Origin: Cognatundibacterium jejuense
Lineage (GTDB): Bacteria > Pseudomonadota > Gammaproteobacteria > Burkholderiales > Burkholderiaceae_D
Direction: 5' to 3'
Length of the DNA: 64,000 nt
Assembly: GCF_014284255.1 (NCBI RefSeq)
Contig: NZ_JACOFV010000010.1
Span: forward strand, 62,001 to 126,000
The translations under genes were made by a program, and so were the position numbers. The stretch's first letter is position 1, and each line of letters begins with the position of its first letter. The notes below the pieces were generated by a model. It had not been told where the DNA came from and ran no database searches. It was given only the letters and a program-made list of their open reading frames with translations. Below, piece by piece: positions 28,584 to 37,888 of the stretch.

Positions 28584-29327
28584 TTAATTTCCGGTCAATA
28601 AACGTGCCGCGAGAGATGCGGGAAGACCAGCCGCTAAAATTTTCTTTGCAGCGCTATCATGGTCATAAGGAACGCGAAAATAGGTGAGTTCCTGCGTATC
28701 CGTATCAAACGTTGCATAGCAGGCAGCAGGGTTACCGTCGCGTGGTTGACCGACGGAGCCCGGAATAACCAGCCAGCGACGCTGTTTGCTTAACGGAATA
28801 CTACTCTCAGGGGTAGGCAAAAATTCTCCGGTTTTACCAGTCAGCGTCATGTGATACAAGGTCGGCATATGTACGTGGCCACAAAACGTAATCGCTGCTT
28901 TACACGCATGCATACTGCGCATGGCTTCCATCACGCCGTCAATGTATTCCCATTTATCTGGTGCCCAGGCATTGGCGTGCACCAGCAACATATCCTGTAA
29001 TTCTATGCGGTAGGGTAACGCCCTGATAAACGCTATTTGCTCTGCACTCAGCTGGGCACGTGTCCATTCCACGGCCTGCCTTGCGACCGGGTTCATGTCG
29101 CCTTTGTCTTCTTGCAAGATACCGGCGTCATGGTTACCCATTAATACCAATGCGCCTTTAGCGACATAATCCATCACTTTTTGTAAGACCCATGCCGGGT
29201 CAGCGCCGTAACCGACAATATCGCCCAAAAAAGCGTAGTGCGTTACTTTTTGTTGCTCCGCGTGAGCCAGGCATGCTGAAAGTGCTTCGCGGTTCGCATG
29301 GAGGTCGGTCATCAGGGCTAGCAGCAT
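28584..29327 (-). CDS. Metallophosphoesterase (calcineurin-like)
   Basis: This 247-residue calcineurin-fold phosphatase has the metal motifs in order: LMTDLHAN (D-x-H), FLGDIVGYG, LVLMGNHDAG and FCGHVHMPTLY, plus VIPGSVGQPRDGNPAACY near the C-terminus. The arrangement resembles small diadenosine tetraphosphatase-like or PPP-type proteins of the YfcE/DUF3 group. It is the first gene of an operon with the kinase-UspA fusion (one base between stop and start), so it may dephosphorylate the kinase or its targets, or cleave a nucleotide bound by the UspA domain. Confidence 0.88.
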   Translation of the reverse strand: MLLALMTDLHANREALSACLAHAEQQKVTHYAFLGDIVGYGADPAWVLQKVMDYVAKGALVLMGNHDAGILQEDKGDMNPVARQAVEWTRAQLSAEQIAFIRALPYRIELQDMLLVHANAWAPDKWEYIDGVMEAMRSMHACKAAITFCGHVHMPTLYHMTLTGKTGEFLPTPESSIPLSKQRRWLVIPGSVGQPRDGNPAACYATFDTDTQELTYFRVPYDHDSAAKKILAAGLPASLAARLLTGN

Positions 29328-29471
29328 AATATGTTCAGCGTCAGGTAAGTAAAAATAATGTTGAATGTCATTACGCGGCAGGCGCGCTACCAGAACAGAT
29401 TGAGTGTATTCCTTTCTGAATATTAAGGCTTGATCCTAACTCTTAGCTTACAAATCACCCCATAAAGCTGA

Positions 29472-30185
29472 TTACAAACTGCCTTTGTATTGTAGATAAC
29501 CGCGAGCCCTTAATTCGCAAGCAGGGCAGGTACCGCAGCCATGGCCCCATTCATGCAACTCACCACGTTCACCAAGATAGCAGGTATGCGTGTCAGCGCG
29601 GATCAGATCCACCATGACGCTGCCACCTAAGTCTTCTGCCAGTTCCCAAGTTTGGGCTTTGTTGATCCACATGAGTGGCGTTTCTAGTTTCAGGCGTGTT
29701 GCCATGCCCAGATTGAGCGTGACTTGCAACGCTTTCATGGTGTCATCACGACAATCCGGATAACCGGAGAAATCCGTCTCGCACATGCCACCTACCAGGA
29801 CATTGAGACCGCGGCGATATGCTAATGTTGCCGCTACCATCATAAACATCAGGTTGCGCCCGGGTACAAAGGTATTGGGTAAGCCGTTTTCCTGCATTTC
29901 GATGGCAATATCCTCAGTCATCGCGGTTTGCGACAATTGCGAAATTAATGACAAATCGATCATATGATCTTCACCCAGACGCGCTTGCCATTCGGGCGAG
30001 AATTGACGTATTTTTTTTAGCAAGTCTGGTCTGACTGTTAATTCGATGGCATGTCGCTGACCATAATCAAAACCTATCGTCTCGACATGCGCATAGCGTG
30101 ACAAGGCCCACGCGAGGCAGGTAGTAGAATCTTGTCCGCCGCTAAACAGAACAAGGGCACGATCGTTTTCGAAGATTGGTTTCAT
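29472..30185 (-). CDS. queC: 7-cyano-7-deazaguanine synthase
   Basis: QueC converts 7-carboxy-7-deazaguanine to preQ0 in queuosine biosynthesis, using ATP and ammonia. The 237-residue protein has the PP-loop [18 protein letters not shown] at about residues 11-28, [30 protein letters not shown] and the C-terminal zinc cysteines in [15 protein letters not shown] plus an upstream cysteine in DTHTCYLG. Length is normal. No queD, queE or queF gene lies beside it. It is divergent from the flippase gene with 106 bases between them; I see no preQ1 riboswitch there. Confidence 0.95.
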   Translation of the reverse strand: MKPIFENDRALVLFSGGQDSTTCLAWALSRYAHVETIGFDYGQRHAIELTVRPDLLKKIRQFSPEWQARLGEDHMIDLSLISQLSQTAMTEDIAIEMQENGLPNTFVPGRNLMFMMVAATLAYRRGLNVLVGGMCETDFSGYPDCRDDTMKALQVTLNLGMATRLKLETPLMWINKAQTWELAEDLGGSVMVDLIRADTHTCYLGERGELHEWGHGCGTCPACELRARGYLQYKGSL

Positions 30186-30291
30186 ATCGCAAAGTAAAAA
30201 GTTGAGGCTGAATTGTAAAATATGGAAACTCTTTTTACATCTAGCTACAGTGATGGTAAGGTTCGTCTGATACGAATGTTAACGCAAGCCC

Positions 30292-31596
30292 ATGAGTTTT
30301 TCTAAAAAATTTCTTTCCTCTTCCTTGCTGTCCGTCATAGATCAAGGCATGTTGAGTGCCTTGAATTTGTTGGTCGGCGCCTTGTTGATACGCATGGTCG
30401 ACAAGAATGATTACGGCTTATATGGACAATTGTACGCTGGCGGCCTGCTTGCTGGTCTGGTGGTCGATTCATGGATTGCGGGTCCGCTGACAACTGTTGC
30501 CAGTGCCGTACATGAGAATACACGCAAACTCTTATTGCGACGCTATTGGTTCCGACAGATTTTTTGCACCTTGTTGATGGGTGGATTAGCGTTTTTGATC
30601 GTGGAATTTGTTCCGGCAGCAACCCAGCATGCGAATAAGAGTTGGCTGTTGGGATCGGTGTTTGGTCTCTATGTCATCGGTAACGGCTTGCGCGAATATG
30701 GTCGTACTGTTGGTTTTATCCAATCTGACATCCAGAGTGTTCTAAGACAAGATTTTGTTTATGTACTTGCGGTCATTACCGGATTGGCCGCTTTAATGTT
30801 CTATCAACACATTGACCTGATTTCGGTATTTTCTGTGTTGATGGGCTCTTCATTGCTGTGCGCTTTGTTTGGACGGGAACGCCTGATAGCCCGAACCAAT
30901 ACCGATTCTAAAGAGATGGACCCAGGTGATCTGGAAGTGATTGTCGGACATCAGGATACAATTACTGGTCATGGGCGTTGGGCGGTGCTTGGTGTGGTGG
31001 TTGGCTGGTTGTCGAATTATAGTTACGTGTATTTGTCCGGCGCATGGTTGGGTCTGTCAGCGATTGCTGATTTGAATGCTTCTCGCTTATTGCTGATGCC
31101 AATTCCGCTGGCAGTTGCCGCCTGGTCACGTGTCGCACGGCCTGAGGCCGGGCGCCTGATCGCCAGCCAGAATTGGTCGCGCTTAAATAAGCTTACTTTG
31201 TTTTCGATTGCAGGGATAGAACTCGTTGTTTTAGCTTATGTTGGTTTCTTAATACTGACTCTGCCGTTATTAGAAACTTATGTCATCGGCAGCAAGTACC
31301 ATGGACTTGATCCCTTGATTATGTTGTGGGGTATCTATTTTGCGGTGAATGCTGTGCGCTGGATAGGCACTTCCTGGCTGATGAGTGGTGGGGCGTTCCG
31401 TTCCATGTTTTTCTTAGGAACGGTAACGCTGATCCTGGTTGTCGGCATAACGTCTTTCTCGATTCCCTACTGGGGTTCGGCGGGCGCCATATTTGCACTG
31501 ATCTTTGTTGAAATTTTTGAGACTGTCGTCGTCTGGAAATTTATTTTTCCACGTTTGCAGAAGCCGCTTGAAAGCGTTTCTGTAAATGTGTCGTAA
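30292..31596 (+). CDS. Oligosaccharide/polysaccharide flippase-like membrane protein
   Basis: This 434-residue polytopic protein has about twelve hydrophobic spans. It begins with a Wzx/PST-type pattern (SSLLSVIDQGMLSALNLLVG, VDKNDYGLYGQLYAGGLLAG) and includes a polar loop around residues 205-225. Members of the MVF/MATE/PST superfamily flip lipid-linked glycans across the inner membrane. Its 3' end overlaps the convergent hydrolase gene by 56 bases. Its position at the edge of the carrier-protein operon suggests that it exports a product made there, but that is inference; no glycosyltransferase gene adjoins it. Confidence 0.8.
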   Translation: MSFSKKFLSSSLLSVIDQGMLSALNLLVGALLIRMVDKNDYGLYGQLYAGGLLAGLVVDSWIAGPLTTVASAVHENTRKLLLRRYWFRQIFCTLLMGGLAFLIVEFVPAATQHANKSWLLGSVFGLYVIGNGLREYGRTVGFIQSDIQSVLRQDFVYVLAVITGLAALMFYQHIDLISVFSVLMGSSLLCALFGRERLIARTNTDSKEMDPGDLEVIVGHQDTITGHGRWAVLGVVVGWLSNYSYVYLSGAWLGLSAIADLNASRLLLMPIPLAVAAWSRVARPEAGRLIASQNWSRLNKLTLFSIAGIELVVLAYVGFLILTLPLLETYVIGSKYHGLDPLIMLWGIYFAVNAVRWIGTSWLMSGGAFRSMFFLGTVTLILVVGITSFSIPYWGSAGAIFALIFVEIFETVVVWKFIFPRLQKPLESVSVNVS

Positions 31597-33442
31597 TCAC
31601 CGAAATCACACGCTTTTGAGCCCAACGTGGCGTGAAAGTATGATCAGCACCTTTCAATATTTCCAGCCTGACACGCGGGCTTTTCCCTAGTAATACGCCG
31701 TGTCTGCCAAAGTTTTCGGTCATCAGATCGACGCTGCTGTCGCCCGCATCCATAATCATTAAAATTTCTGTACCACGCGCTTCCATTTGTCTGAACTGAC
31801 GTGCCACTTTTCCCAAGAAATGGTGGCTTTCTATAAATTTAGTGATAAAGGCTTGCGACAAAATATGTAGCCGCTTAGTAACCCTTTGCGACAACCTAAC
31901 AAAGATTTGCCGGAATTGAATCTCACCGCGCAAGACCCGCTTCCAGGTATGTAAATTGCGAATCGCTTTGACATAAAAATGGGTCGATTTGATCGATTCT
32001 TTTCGCCGCGCCTCCAGGCTATCACCTTCATTCCAGTGGTACACCAGCTGATTCATTAAAATGATACCTTTGACGCTCGCCTCTTCCATTGCGGTCAGAT
32101 AGCAGAAATAGGCACCTGAGCACAATCCACCAATGACAAAAAGTTCGCTACCAAATGCAATGCGCATAAACTGCATCGCAGAGCGCATGTCATTTACGCC
32201 GCCATTCGCATACACGTCGTTTTCTTTACCTTCTGGGGTAGCTTTGCTGTATCCGATGCCAGCTTTATCGAAGCGTAAAACGGTAAACCCGTTGGCAGCA
32301 AGTTCACGCGCTAACTTTACGTACAACTGGTGATTACCGACCCGATGATTGGCGCCGATATTGGTGAGTAAAACGGTAGGGAGTGTCAGAGAAACAGAGT
32401 TAACGGGACGGCTGACAACGCCTACCATTTCTTCGAAGGAAACCAGATTTTCTGTGATGACTTGTGCGTCAATCTGCAGCGTAATAGCTGTCTCTAGATT
32501 GATCTTCTCGTTGATTGGTACGGGTTGAATATCGAACAGAGGTGCGAGCCACGCCGCAACTTCCAGCCATATTTCTTCTGGTACCTTGGTATCATGCGCA
32601 TCGGGTTTCATCATGTCCGCATAGCCGGGGCTACTGCTCAGGTGCAAATGTGGATTACTTTGGTTCCAGCTATTTGCAAGTTTTTCTTCTTGTCCGGCGA
32701 CATCGTCTCTGGACATAATCAATACAGGCATGTCTGGTGCGGGCATTTTCAACATGTCGAGCTTGCCGATACTGCTGCGCATTTCTGCACTAAACTCATA
32801 GCCGGTTATTTCGTCGTCGCTGATTTGCTGTTCCGGTTCAGTTTTTTCTGCTGGTGTGGATTGTTCAGCAGGTGCTGCAGCTGATGTGGAATGCAAGGAG
32901 CTCATGTTTCTCAAAACCTGCAATTCGCGGCAATAGGCGCGCCCAGAAACTGCTGGTGCTAACATCACTAACGCCGAGGCCTGGATGTCCGTGGCAACGC
33001 TGGCCGCCAACAAGGCACCCAGGCGCAGACCAAACAAGGCAATATGTTCGATGCCAGCAATCTGACGTAACTGCGTAGCCGCAGCACTGATATTGGATTG
33101 CCAGATTGCGACTCTATCGCCGTCAAGATTGGCAGAGTCACCGCTATTGTTGTAATCAAAAAACAGGACGTCAAAACCAGCTTTCGCCAGTGTATTTGCC
33201 AAGTGTTTGTACGACAAATACGAGACCATATATTCGTGGCCGAATGGCGGACACAACACTACGCCGCACTGACGACTACCACCAAGATCACGCTTACGGG
33301 CTGGATGATACCAACCCAACAGGGGCGCATGATTTTCGCCGAACCAAAAGGCCTGCGGTGTAAATAAAATGTCTTTACTAGGATAAAGTTGGGTTGCCAC
33401 GGTCAGCCTGCGGAGGGATCGGGGGTGAGATGAATCTGACAT
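31541..33442 (-). CDS. Double alpha/beta hydrolase protein (exosortase-associated-like)
   Basis: This 633-residue protein has two alpha/beta hydrolase domains. The first (about 25-300) starts with VVLCPPFGHEYMVSY and has FDYNNSGDSAN, but its elbow reads FGLRLGALLAAS, with Arg140 where the nucleophile should be. After a polar linker rich in E, P and Q, the second (about 350-625) has LLTNIGANHRVGNHQLY, LRFDKAGIGYSK and the elbow GGLCSGAYFCY with Cys441 at the nucleophile position. The histidine of the second domain is probably in KGADHTFTPRWAQ. Such pairs resemble hydrolases found near exosortase and polysaccharide loci. It overlaps the GH2 gene by 40 bases; GTG at 33400 is an alternative start. 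Confidence 0.82.
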   Translation of the reverse strand: MSDSSHPRSLRRLTVATQLYPSKDILFTPQAFWFGENHAPLLGWYHPARKRDLGGSRQCGVVLCPPFGHEYMVSYLSYKHLANTLAKAGFDVLFFDYNNSGDSANLDGDRVAIWQSNISAAATQLRQIAGIEHIALFGLRLGALLAASVATDIQASALVMLAPAVSGRAYCRELQVLRNMSSLHSTSAAAPAEQSTPAEKTEPEQQISDDEITGYEFSAEMRSSIGKLDMLKMPAPDMPVLIMSRDDVAGQEEKLANSWNQSNPHLHLSSSPGYADMMKPDAHDTKVPEEIWLEVAAWLAPLFDIQPVPINEKINLETAITLQIDAQVITENLVSFEEMVGVVSRPVNSVSLTLPTVLLTNIGANHRVGNHQLYVKLARELAANGFTVLRFDKAGIGYSKATPEGKENDVYANGGVNDMRSAMQFMRIAFGSELFVIGGLCSGAYFCYLTAMEEASVKGIILMNQLVYHWNEGDSLEARRKESIKSTHFYVKAIRNLHTWKRVLRGEIQFRQIFVRLSQRVTKRLHILSQAFITKFIESHHFLGKVARQFRQMEARGTEILMIMDAGDSSVDLMTENFGRHGVLLGKSPRVRLEILKGADHTFTPRWAQKRVISVITTHLQKRFQAASANVEK

Positions 33443-35970
33443 TTGACGCTACTTTGCATATTCAGACCTTGTACGCTGACTTTAGGTGTGATCGGAAGTT
33501 GTTGTGCTCTGAGACGTATTGTTTTTTTGATGCCAGGACTCAGATGGAAGTAATTGTCGTCTGGCGTCATGCCGGGAGAATTGATGTAAATAGCCTGTGC
33601 CACGCGTTGCGTCTGCAAGGTCAGCAAAAAATCACCATTGGTCTCTTGTGTTATTTCGCCGCTTAAACCCAGATCGCGTTCTGTTGCCAGATCCTGACCG
33701 CTAGTGAAGTGGTAATCACTACACAGTGGTATTTCTGCACCAGTCGTATATAAATGCAATCCGGCGAGATGGTGTCCAGCGGGGCCAAAACGATAGGCGT
33801 AAGTCGTATCTAAAAAGTGCGGCAGAATGGCATCAGCTCTTAGCATGACGCTACTGTGGGCGGCAAGCGTGATGTGCTGACGAGCCCGCGCAACGCAGGT
33901 TTCACCACGCTTGTACAAACAAAGCTCCAGTTCGCCATCGAAGTTGTTCGGTGTATCGTTTACCACGTGCATCGCTAATCCGTTCAAACCTTCGTCTGTC
34001 AGAAAAACCGTCAGTGGTGCCATCGCACGTTTTAAAAAATAATACGCCGCTTTGGGATTGCCGTTCGCGTCAACAACACCCCAACCAGCACCCGCCCACA
34101 AATCACGCCAGAACCAGATCAATGCACCACGGCAGCTTGATCCGTGACGACGCCATTCTTGTATTGTTTGTGCCATCACTTCGCCAGTCGTGGTACGGGC
34201 TAACGCCAGATAGCGTTCACGTTCGGCATAACGCAGGCGCATGGGGTCGACGCGATACAACTCGGCCATATAGTGATCGCGCACATCTTCAAAATCCCAG
34301 CTGGTGCCATTGTCACGTGGTACGCGCCGTTTCCAGTCTGGATGCGGACCTGGCGTAACACCATTGTCAAGAATGCTATCGATCAGTGCATCGTCTGGCA
34401 TATTCGAAAAACCCAGACATTCGGATGTAAAACGTACGCCGCTACGACGTGCATCGTCTAACGGGCGCAAATACGCTCCGACGCCAAAATAATGCGCGAC
34501 TCCCGCATCGACCTGGAATGGCATCACGCCGCCTGTCGGGCTGGATGGCCAGTAAATTGCATCGGGTCTCAGGTTGTGGCAGAGTTGTGGCAAGGTCTCA
34601 GCAAAAAATGCATTGCGCCAAAGTTCTGGCGGTTGACCTAACATTGCTGCTTGTTGTTCGATTTCACTGTTGCCACACAAGACGGCAATACATGGCGACA
34701 TCTGCGTGCGTTGTAAAAATTGTTCAGCTTCGTTTTGTATATTTAGTGCGAACGTCAAATCGCCGACCGGATAGTCCATGTTAGCGAACATAAAATCTTG
34801 CCACACCAGTATGCCCAACTCGTCACAGAGGCGATAAAAAATCGGATTCTCATACACCATGGTGCCAACGATGCGTAGCATATTCATACCGGCATCACGC
34901 GCCAATGTCAGCATTCTTCTTTGTGCTGATTCATCAGCATTGAGTGATAGCAGATCGGTTGGCGTCCAACAGGCGCCGCGACAAAAAACCGACACGCCGT
35001 TCACATGTAAATGAAAATCATCATTGCTTTGGAATACGTGGATATGACGGAAACCGAGTTCGCCTAAGGCAAAAAATTGAGAGACCGATTTGTCTTCTTG
35101 CTGGTAAATTACTTCGACAAACGCCGTGTATAAATGTGGTTTGCCGTGAGTGTGTGGCCACCACCATTGTGGATCGGTAAATACTAGCTCTCCGCTGGCG
35201 CGTGTTAATTTTTTTTCGGATTGCTCAAGTTTGAGTTCTTGTGCACGATCACCCACATGCAAGCGTACCTGGCTGATCGCAATGCCAGTTTCAAACTCTA
35301 AAACAGCGTCAACGATGCCGTCCGTGCCCATCAATCGGCTATGCATTTGTTGGTTGCACAAACGAAGCGGGTTACGCATTTCCAGACTGATGGCGCGATA
35401 CGGGCCAACTGGCGCGACTGGTGGCGACCAGCCGGGCATACGTCCGATCAGACTGGTACGGAACCAGCGCAATTGCTGTTGTTCGACTAATTTGGTTTTC
35501 CAGCGCGGGCGTGGTCTGCGTTCTGCTAACAAGTTGTCGAGTGCAATGAAGCACAGACTGAGTGTTCCGATACCTTGGATTTGCAATGCCTGCAGATCCA
35601 GACTATGCCGCACAAACATATTCTCGCAACGTGTTAATAGTCTATCGTTCCAGAAAATATCTACTATCCCAGCGAGCCCATCAAAATGCAAAAACGCGGC
35701 ATCAGAACTGATTTCTGCTTCGCAAAAAAACCAGATATCGAGCGTATCAAATTGATGCTCGCCATATTGAAATTGATTCGCTTCACGTAATACCGATGCG
35801 GCGGTGCAGGGAAGCTTTGCCGGTAAGCTTTGTCTGGCGTGAATTGCTAATTCTAAAGGCGAGGAAAATGCCGACGGCGCTGTCATCACCATACGCCAGT
35901 CAGCACTTAAGAGTGGATTGCTGCTGTCTGCTGAGTGATCTGATGGGTGACTAAATGCGTTGCTCATCAT
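33403..35970 (-). CDS. Glycoside hydrolase family 2 protein, beta-mannosidase-like
   Basis: This 855-residue protein has the GH2 order: a jelly-roll sugar-binding domain (FLHFDGLAGIVDIFWNDRLL, TSLIGRMPGWSPPVAPVGPY), an Ig-like domain, then a TIM barrel from about residue 310 (VNGVSVFCRGACWTPTDLLS, DAGMNMLRIVGTMVYENPIF, CDELGILVWQDFMFANMDYP). The acid/base glutamate is E436 in LCGNSEIEQQ (GNSE where mannosidases have GNNE), and the nucleophile is probably E517 in RFTSECLGFSNMP. No signal peptide is visible, so it should act in the cytoplasm. That is odd for a glycan-degrading enzyme and hints at a role on an intracellular intermediate. DUF1839 is three bases upstream. Confidence 0.85.
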   Translation of the reverse strand: MMSNAFSHPSDHSADSSNPLLSADWRMVMTAPSAFSSPLELAIHARQSLPAKLPCTAASVLREANQFQYGEHQFDTLDIWFFCEAEISSDAAFLHFDGLAGIVDIFWNDRLLTRCENMFVRHSLDLQALQIQGIGTLSLCFIALDNLLAERRPRPRWKTKLVEQQQLRWFRTSLIGRMPGWSPPVAPVGPYRAISLEMRNPLRLCNQQMHSRLMGTDGIVDAVLEFETGIAISQVRLHVGDRAQELKLEQSEKKLTRASGELVFTDPQWWWPHTHGKPHLYTAFVEVIYQQEDKSVSQFFALGELGFRHIHVFQSNDDFHLHVNGVSVFCRGACWTPTDLLSLNADESAQRRMLTLARDAGMNMLRIVGTMVYENPIFYRLCDELGILVWQDFMFANMDYPVGDLTFALNIQNEAEQFLQRTQMSPCIAVLCGNSEIEQQAAMLGQPPELWRNAFFAETLPQLCHNLRPDAIYWPSSPTGGVMPFQVDAGVAHYFGVGAYLRPLDDARRSGVRFTSECLGFSNMPDDALIDSILDNGVTPGPHPDWKRRVPRDNGTSWDFEDVRDHYMAELYRVDPMRLRYAERERYLALARTTTGEVMAQTIQEWRRHGSSCRGALIWFWRDLWAGAGWGVVDANGNPKAAYYFLKRAMAPLTVFLTDEGLNGLAMHVVNDTPNNFDGELELCLYKRGETCVARARQHITLAAHSSVMLRADAILPHFLDTTYAYRFGPAGHHLAGLHLYTTGAEIPLCSDYHFTSGQDLATERDLGLSGEITQETNGDFLLTLQTQRVAQAIYINSPGMTPDDNYFHLSPGIKKTIRLRAQQLPITPKVSVQGLNMQSSVKCQIHLTPDPSAG

Positions 35971-35973
35971 GCC

Positions 35974-36963
35974 TCAGCCTACCTTTTTCAGGCTATGCGT
36001 AAGTGCGGTCATACCCTGAGTCCAGTGGTGTGCCAATTGTTGTGTCAGAGGAGATAGGTCAACGGCTTTTTTTCCCATTACGGCACGTGCCGTTTTGAGT
36101 AATAAAGTTTTAGTCGTATCAGAAATACTGTCAAATTCTTGTGCCGCGATACGGAAGTCCCCTTGTCCATGTTGTTCCAGCCAACGCAAATATTGCGCTC
36201 CCAGACTAAAACCTGCGCCCAGTTGGCGCAAGGTGGCAAACGCATAAGCGTGATACGCCGCCATGCCCTGTTCTTTGAGATTTTCAACATCGCTCAAAAA
36301 TACGGGGGCGAATGCGGTGACCGGATTGTGTTCAGGCCGACGTGCAATATGTTTATGCAGCAAACTGAGGGCAATCTTTGCAAGTGCTGCGTCATCGCGT
36401 CGTTGTAAGCGATCAAGTCTGACGAATTCGGCGAACAATGGCATAAACGTTGGATCATATGGTTTGCCGATACGGAAGGTTTCGACAAAATCTTCACCGT
36501 GTAATTCATGGTAGCTACTATTATGGAAATAGCCCATGCGTTGCGCATCGATATCGATTTCCTGAATCGCAATCGTGGTTTTGACATGATTGCTGCGGTA
36601 ATCGGTACCCGATGTATCTGGCAGATAAAAAGAATCGGATTCAGTTAAGACCAGGCGGCCACGGCGTAATTGTTCGCAGGCATTAGGTAGTAAACCGCGC
36701 CAGACATTGAGCTCTTGTACGTCGATGCCATACAGTGCAAACAAGTCTTCATGTGGTGGCTTGTAAAAAGTCCACTGATCGCCATCAAAGTCATTCGCAA
36801 ATACCATAGACAGGCAAGCCAGTGGATTAAGATCTTGCGCGTGCAAGACTTCTACCCAGACATCGATATAGCAATTGGTTTCCGCCCAGGCACGCTCAGC
36901 CCCGTGCAATGCATGGGGCTGGTAGCTGCTGACATCAATTTTCGGTAATGCGCACAGACTCAT
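35974..36963 (-). CDS. DUF1839 family protein
   Basis: This 329-residue protein matches DUF1839, a family found near amino acid:carrier protein ligase genes. Visible blocks are AWAETNCYIDVWVEVLHAQD, LACLSMVFANDFDGDQWTFY, PPHEDLFALYGIDVQELNVW, ESDSFYLPDTSGTDYRSNHV and KTTIAIQEIDIDAQRMGYFH. The N-terminal part is reminiscent of cysteine-peptidase-like acyl-transfer folds (cysteine in TNCYIDVW), which could accept an aminoacyl group from the carrier protein, but this is inference. It overlaps the ligase gene upstream by four bases (ATGA). Confidence 0.85.
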   Translation of the reverse strand: MSLCALPKIDVSSYQPHALHGAERAWAETNCYIDVWVEVLHAQDLNPLACLSMVFANDFDGDQWTFYKPPHEDLFALYGIDVQELNVWRGLLPNACEQLRRGRLVLTESDSFYLPDTSGTDYRSNHVKTTIAIQEIDIDAQRMGYFHNSSYHELHGEDFVETFRIGKPYDPTFMPLFAEFVRLDRLQRRDDAALAKIALSLLHKHIARRPEHNPVTAFAPVFLSDVENLKEQGMAAYHAYAFATLRQLGAGFSLGAQYLRWLEQHGQGDFRIAAQEFDSISDTTKTLLLKTARAVMGKKAVDLSPLTQQLAHHWTQGMTALTHSLKKVG

Positions 36964-37871
36964 AAGCCAAGGATTTCGCGGGTTGCTGTTGGCCAGGTTG
37001 CGGTGTCCATGCCATGTGTTTTAAACAGTGCCATGACAATACGTTCCAGACCAAAACCCAGACATGCTGTGTGTGCGACTTCACCACTGGCTGTGTTAAT
37101 TTCAAATAGTTTACCGAAGTGATCCTGATGGTAATTGAACGAACAGACAGCGGTTGGTTTTTCTTGGGAAATCACCGGAATCACGACTTCAAATTTCAAC
37201 TGTTGTTCACGTTGGTTCGCAGCCAGCATACGGCCGCCACGACCAAAGAATGGGTCGGACGCCACTTCAGAATGTGCTGGCAAACCGAGTGATTGCAGAA
37301 TATCGATACCACGTTGTAGCCAGGTATCACGCCATGCGACGACCATTTCTGGCGTACCCACGCGGACAAACTCGCGGACGCGGAACGACTGCATACGGGT
37401 CGGTTCAGGTGAGGGTTCATTACGGAACACCCAGTTCTGCATATCAACCAATTTGCCTTCAGCAGGCAAAGTACCGGTAAAACTAGGATAAACCGGATAA
37501 CAAGCAGCAGGGGTCAGACAGACTGCGGTCATGGTTTGCAGATGCGTCCACGGACGACCTTCATGTACGTTTTCAATGAGCTCTTTGTGCTGTGCTTCGG
37601 TACCGGTAAAACTGAAAATAGTTCCTGCTAATTGCGGGAAAGAATCGAGGTATTCGCTGCGCTCTAATACCTTGCGATCGAGGCAGGGCGGGAACGACAT
37701 TTTGGTGGCGTTATCATTCGCAGCAACACGTGACACGTAATCATCGAACAGGCGTAGTACCTTTTCAAATACCGGGCCACGACCAAAAATACCTTGTACT
37801 CCGACCGGAATAATATGACCAGCTTCGACCAGATCGTTGGTCAGAATTTCAGGAGAAAAATCGATAGACAT
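36960..37871 (-). CDS. Amino acid:[carrier protein] ligase (class II aminoacyl-tRNA synthetase-like)
   Basis: This family resembles the catalytic core of atypical, zinc-dependent seryl-tRNA synthetases but lacks the tRNA-binding domain; characterised members load glycine or alanine onto a carrier-protein phosphopantetheine. The 303-residue protein has the class II motif 2 region (WVFRNEPSPEPTRMQSFRVR) and motif 3 (HTACLGFGLERIVMALFKTH). Likely zinc ligands are a cysteine in CLTPAACYPVY (C118 or, more probably, C124), E167 in FRVREF and C270 in HTACLG. The gene lies 17 bases after the acyl-CoA dehydrogenase homologue and next to its probable carrier protein. AGGAAG precedes the ATG. Confidence 0.92.
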   Translation of the reverse strand: MSIDFSPEILTNDLVEAGHIIPVGVQGIFGRGPVFEKVLRLFDDYVSRVAANDNATKMSFPPCLDRKVLERSEYLDSFPQLAGTIFSFTGTEAQHKELIENVHEGRPWTHLQTMTAVCLTPAACYPVYPSFTGTLPAEGKLVDMQNWVFRNEPSPEPTRMQSFRVREFVRVGTPEMVVAWRDTWLQRGIDILQSLGLPAHSEVASDPFFGRGGRMLAANQREQQLKFEVVIPVISQEKPTAVCSFNYHQDHFGKLFEINTASGEVAHTACLGFGLERIVMALFKTHGMDTATWPTATREILGL

Positions 37872-37888
37872 GGGCTTCCTCTTAGGGT

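Noticed and set aside
30186-30291. PreQ1 riboswitch before queC
   Set aside because: The 106-base divergent region lacks the preQ1-I hairpin/A-rich tail pattern; only ordinary promoter space is seen.
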